Shown here piece by piece: positions 59,722 to 64,000 of a stretch of DNA of 64,000 nt (positions are counted from its first letter, which is position 1; each line of letters starts with the position of its first letter). Location: positions 68,763,026 to 68,827,025 of the forward strand of contig NC_134096.1 of the NCBI RefSeq assembly GCF_000715075.1. Reading direction: 5' to 3'. The notes under the pieces were generated by a model. It was not told the DNA's origin and did not search any database. It worked only from the letters and a program-made list of their open reading frames with translations. Source of the DNA: Nicotiana tabacum (Eukaryota > Streptophyta > Magnoliopsida > Solanales > Solanaceae). Both the position numbers and the translations under genes were made by a program.

Positions 59722-59740
59722 TATCTCCATTCTCTCACAG
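59722..59740 (+). promoter_or_regulatory. Splice-acceptor-like tract before gag ATG
   Basis: Pyrimidine-rich CTCCATTCTCTCACAG directly abuts the ATG at 59741. Confidence 0.4.
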
Positions 59741-61036
59741 ATGGTGAGGACACGTGCTACTGGGTTAGCTGAGCAGGCATCCGCACATACTGCTAGGGCT
59801 GCAAGAGGCCGGGGCCGAGGTAGAGGTCTAGGAAGGGCACGTGTTGCGACTAGAGAACCTGTCAGAACAATAGTTGAGAAGCCGTCAGTAGCTCCAGTTG
59901 GGAGACAGGTACCAGAAACACTTGTTGTTACCCCCGGACTTCAGGAGACTTTAGCACAGTTCCTGAGTATGTTTGGTACATTAACTTAGTAGGATTGATC
60001 TCTGTTGCACCAAACATTCCGCAGATTGGGGGAGTAGCTCAGACTCCTATCACAACTCCAGAGCAGTGGGTTCACGTTGGTCAGGTTCTGGGTGTAGTAC
60101 CGGTACAACCTGTTATTCCGATTCTGCCTGAGGTCAGGCCCGAGGCATCAGAAGAAGAACAAAAGAGACTCGAAAGGTTTAAGAGGTATAGTCCACCTAC
60201 TTTCAGTGGCACAGCTACAGAGGATGCCCAAGGATTTCCAGAAAATTATCACCGTATTCTCCGCAACCATGAGTATTGTGGAGGTGAGCAGAGTTGCCTT
60301 TACTACATTTCAACTGCCAGGCGCAGCGTATCGGTGGTGGCAAATCTATGAAGAAGGTAGACCAGCCGATGCCATACCACCAACTTGGGCTCAATTTTCG
60401 GAAATGTTCTTGAAAGAGTTTGTTCCCTAGACTCTCAGAGATGCGTGGCGCACAGAGTTTGAACTGTTGCGTTAGGGCACTACAGTGTCAGAATATGCTA
60501 TCAGGTTTAGTGAGTTAGCCCATCATGCACCTATCCTAGTTCCTACAATCAGAGAACGGGTCTGCAGATTCATTGAGGGGCTCGATTATGATATTAAAAT
60601 ATGCATGGATCAAGAGTTGCAAACTGATACTCCATTTCAACAAGTAGTGGAGATTGCAAGGAAGATTGAGGGTGTTTTAGGCGAGGAAATGGAGTCTAAG
60701 GAGGCCAAAAGGTCTCGAAGATCTGGAGGGTTCAGTGGATTTTACTCTTCAGCTAGGACCCATTATAGCGGAGGCTCGAGCAGTCAGCCAGCTCAGTCCG
60801 CACATCAGATTACTCGGGGTGCTCCAGTTTACAGTGCACCACTGACACGAGATTTTTACAATGGTTATTCCAGTTATCCGGCACAGACTCAGTACGAGCA
60901 GCCGCGACCTCAAAGGGGTTATGAGTGTGGTGATACTAGGAACATCATGAAAGATTGTCCCAGACTTGGGAGGGGTGGATTTCATCAGAACACTCTAACT
61001 ACAAGCTTTATTCTAGTTGATACTCCCCGTGCATAG
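59741..61036 (+). pseudogene. gag remnant of element 4
   Basis: Starts MVRTRATGLAEQ at 59741, followed by an RG-rich box (RGRGRGRGLGRA). A stop and frame change near 59987, return to the first frame near 60225, and stops near 60428 and 60473 break it. The core domain is readable at 60150-60700 (RLERFKRYSPPTFSGTATED, AAYRWWQIYEEGRP, WAQFSEMFLKEFVP, RFIEGLDYDI). The zinc knuckle near 60919-60960 (YECGDTRNIMKDC) has lost its first Cys and its His. It ends at 61036. This is the only clear coding domain of the element, so its proteins must have come from another element even when active. Confidence 0.88.
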
Positions 61037-61149
61037 TCAGCTAGAGGTGGAGGACGGGCGGGTAGAGGACTCCTAAGAGATAGAGACCCGACCCGTTGAT
61101 ATAATCATTATGATTTGGCTGAGGTCAATACACCGGATGGTTTCGTTAC

Positions 61150-61410
61150 AGGTACGATCCTGATTCTTTTTTTTTTTATAAAAGGATATTTTCCCTTAAT
61201 TAGATTCGGTTCTGAATATTGAGGTGAGTCCTCCTATTGTGCTCCACTTATGGGTGAGCTTCGTAAATTTGTGACCCACTTATATGTTTATCCCTGTTGG
61301 GAGATTTGAAGATGTGAGCATGTGTTTGTCATTTATTTTTGTACACCATTGAGGGCTATAAGTCCAAAAGTGATTTTTATTATTCATTACAGTGAGTTTA
61401 ATGTGTTACG
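61150..61410 (+). pseudogene. Possible protease remnant
   Basis: With frameshifts, SSYCAPLMGELRKFVTHLYV near 61225-61285 and a following hydrophobic stretch resemble the region after the DSG active site in gypsy proteases. The active-site block is not clear. Weak. Confidence 0.35.
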
Positions 61411-62621
61411 GAATAATTGATTCCAATTTTTATGAATTATACGCCCTACCGGTATGAGGGTTCATTATATGTTGTGAATACTGTTTATGAAATATATTGA
61501 AAAGAAGAAAGAAAGGAAATTGAAAATTTCAGTTAGCACAATGTGCAACATACTTGTGATTCGGAGTTGAGGATGAGATCCTAGCATTTTTACATGATGT
61601 GAAATATTTAAACCGGGCTGCAAGCCGCGGTGGAAGTTATGTAAGGACGAGGTCCTTGTGGTGAAATATTTATGAGTTTAAATTTTTTCCTTTGTAAAAT
61701 TTAGTTGTACAATAATATTAATAGGGAATCATGCATGTTAGGCTTAATTGAAATTCTTGTATATTTTCTGTGCATATTCAGCCATTTTCATGCTGTAAAC
61801 ATTGAGTTTTAGCCTATGAGATAAGTGCCCAGGTGGAGTTAAATGTGACTCAGTAATCCGAGTAAGTAATCATGAGGTCTTCATGCCTCACATTCTGTTG
61901 TCAGTATTGTGAAAATTCGAAATGAGGTGGTAGTTAATATGAGATTAATTGATGATGCTGAAATCAATTATGAACAACTTTTAAGACCAGAGATGTGGTG
62001 ATGAGCATACATATGATGTGTTTCATGTCCTGATATCATTATGATAATGCAATGCTTGTGATGCCGAGATTAGTGTTATTGATATATACCTTGTGATATT
62101 TTGTTGGGTTGTGAATATGTTGTTAGGAGTTGTTTTGGTATTACTCTGGCAGGTGGATAGGCCCAATTACAGGGGAGACTCTGCCGAAATTTCTGAAAAA
62201 TTTGAGAGTTAGAAATTTTGGGAGATTGATATGTGCGAAAGAAGAGAAAAGTTATGTTATGTGTTCAAGGGTGAATGATCCTAAGCGGGGAAGAATGTAA
62301 CACCCCAGAGAAAGTTTTGAAGTACTTCAACACTATCAAGAAAATTGATGTGTGCATAGGCACGAGTTGCTATAGCCAGTTGAGACTAATACCGTGCGTT
62401 GTTGTGAAAAATCAGGCCTTTGAAAATGTTTGGAGTGTAAGAAATTGGTCTTAAAGTTTACAAATATGGATAAAAGAAATAAACTCAAATAAGATGATGT
62501 TGTCAGGCTTATCTCAAATGCGGTAGCGTGGAATCAATTGTGAGTATATGTGTAAAAGTAAAATCATCAATTTGGTAACCTCAGAATAATTCTTAGAATG
62601 TTCGAGGATGAACGTTTGTTT
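61411..62621 (+). mobile_element. Non-coding replacement of pol in element 4
   Basis: About 1.2 kb without any reverse transcriptase, RNase H or integrase motif in any frame. It has AT-rich stretches and an AACCGGGCTGCAAGCCGCGG phrase near 61612. It ends with the ATGTTCGAGGATGAACG block that normally follows pol, so the 3' internal end is intact and the gap is internal. Confidence 0.7.
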
Positions 62622-62634
62622 AAGAGGTGGAGAA
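62622..62634 (+). promoter_or_regulatory. Polypurine tract, element 4
   Basis: AAGAGGTGGAGAA directly before the 3' LTR. Confidence 0.88.
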
Positions 62635-64000
62635 TGTAATGACCCGACTTGTCATTTTAAGAATTAATGCCCCGTTCAGTGGCTTAAGATTTCGAGCAGC
62701 TTTGCAATATGTATTATGACCCGCGGGTGTGGTCGAGTTTGATTTAGTGAAGATTCGGAATTAAATTAAAAGAACAATTCTTAATTTGAAGCTTAAATGG
62801 AAAGAGTTGACCGGAGAGTTGACTTTTGAGCAAATGATTTCGGAATAGAATTTGATGATGTCAATAGCTCAGTATGGTGATTTTGGACTTAGGAGCGTGT
62901 CCGGAAAATTATTTGGAGGTCTGTAGTGGAATTAAGCTTGAAATGCCGAAAGTTGAATTTTTGGAAAGTTTGACCGGGGGGTTGACTTTTTGATATCGGG
63001 TCCGGAATCCGATTCTGGAAACATGAATAGCTTTGTTATGTCAATTATGACTTGTGTGCAAAATTTAAAATCATTCCGAATGATTTGATGTGTTTCGGCA
63101 CAAGATATAGAATTTAAAAGTTCGAAGTTCATAGATTTTGATTTGAGGTGCGATTCGTCGTTTTGATAATGTTTGATGTGATTTAAGAATTTGACTAAGT
63201 TCGTATGTTATTTTAGGACTTTATGGTATATTTGGTTGAGGTCCCGGGAGGCCTCGGGGGAGTTCGGATGCCTAATGGATCGAATTTGGATTCGGAGGAA
63301 GAGCTGAAGCAGCTGGGCATCTGATATGATCACACCTGCACAAAAAAGGGTTGCAGGTGCGAGCTCGCGGATTCGAGGAACTAGTCACAGAAGCGGAAAA
63401 TGCATGGGCTGGCCAGGCACCGCGAGTGCAAAAAATTTTATCGCGGGTGCGAAGCCGCAGGCGTGAAGAAATCCATCGCAGGCGTGAAGAAATCCATCGC
63501 AGGCGCAAAGAAATCCATCACAGGTGCGAAACCACGAGTGCGAAGAATTTTACCGCGGGTGCGAAGAAATCACCGCGGGTGCGAAAAGCCCTGGACAATA
63601 CAGAATCAGAGGGGTTCCGAGCTTTTGTCATTTTTGGGCATTTCAAGCTCGGGTTGGGCGATTTCTGAGCAAGGTTTTCACGGGAAAACTTGAGGTAAGT
63701 CCCTTATGATTATTTCTACTCCATAATATTAAATTATCAGCGAATAATCCGATTAGATTACATGTTTTTGAGGTGTAAATCGGGGGTTTGAACTTAGGGA
63801 TGTGAAAACAAAAATTTAAGATTTGGAGGTCGAGTTATTATTGGAATTCGATAAAAATGGTATGGTTGAACTCGTATCGGAATGGGTGTTCGGATTTCAT
63901 AAAATATTTATCGGATTCCGAGGGGCGGGCCCCGCCTTGACTTTTGTTGACTTTTTTGGAATAAATTTTTAAGTCGACGCATTATTATCCGGAATTAATT
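62635..64000 (+). mobile_element. 3' LTR of element 4 (cut by window edge)
   Basis: First 1,366 bp of an LTR closely matching 55962-57330, including the dyad array and donor-like site; continues beyond the window. Confidence 0.93.
63335..63590 (+). repeat. CpG-rich dyad array
   Basis: Copies of the CGC-GGGT-GCG, CGC-AGGC-type and CACAGGTGCG dyads in the same order as 56659-56899, with several CpG-to-TpG changes (GCAGGCGTG) consistent with methylated-C decay. Confidence 0.85.

Overview
This 64 kb window is repeat-dense plant nuclear DNA with no intact protein-coding gene on either strand. Ty3/Gypsy chromovirus-type LTR retrotransposons with very long LTRs (about 2.9-3.6 kb), the initiator-Met tRNA primer site TGGTATCAGAGC and gag-pol in Del/Tekay style, plus an L1-type LINE, a MULE-like element and a PRA1-family host pseudogene, point to a large plant genome. 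The LTR families resemble those I associate with Solanaceae, perhaps Nicotiana; that is recall, not a search.

Layout. 1-1.56 kb: LINE ORF1 remnant (minus). 2.04-6.22 kb: 3' LTR of a minus element, interrupted by a 664 bp insert of organelle-like character flanked by a 310-bp duplication. 6.38-17.1 kb: plus-strand gypsy element 1, with both LTRs and degenerate gag-pol. 17.3-17.6 kb: PRA1 pseudogene fragment, the only host gene trace. 17.6-21.5 kb: AT-rich DNA, then an unclassified repeat. 22.28-32.84 kb: complete plus-strand gypsy element 2, with a TTCCT target-site duplication, inserted into an older minus-strand LTR fragment; its integrase catalytic core is deleted. 33.0-36.9 kb: leader, primer site and 5' LTR of a minus element. 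38.53-53.0 kb: minus-strand element 3 (ATTGA duplication) inside an AT-rich GTATAC repeat. It has lost gag, protease and RT. A plus-strand LTR of its own family sits in its 5' LTR, and a 1,008 bp MULE-like element (9-bp duplication) sits in that LTR. 53-56 kb: A/T-rich low-complexity DNA. 55.96-64 kb: plus-strand element 4, a gag-only (TR-GAG-like) element whose pol is replaced by non-coding DNA; its 3' LTR runs off the window.

The most unusual signal is shared by all the LTR families. Each carries an array of 10-11 bp dyads, mostly CGC-N4-GCG, spaced about 20/21, 14 or 34/35 bp apart. The four central bases differ between families. A second, unrelated repeat (20.8-21.1 kb) keeps the 20-bp spacing but uses a different dyad, TGCGG-N-CCGCA. 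In the plus-strand LTRs the array is followed by a candidate core promoter (TATAAAAA in element 4; TATA-like plus telo-box in element 2) and then by GTAAGT splice-donor-like sites. A pyrimidine-rich CAG acceptor-like site abuts the gag ATG. This suggests phased promoter-proximal binding sites and a spliced gag mRNA that lacks the primer site; both ideas are inference.
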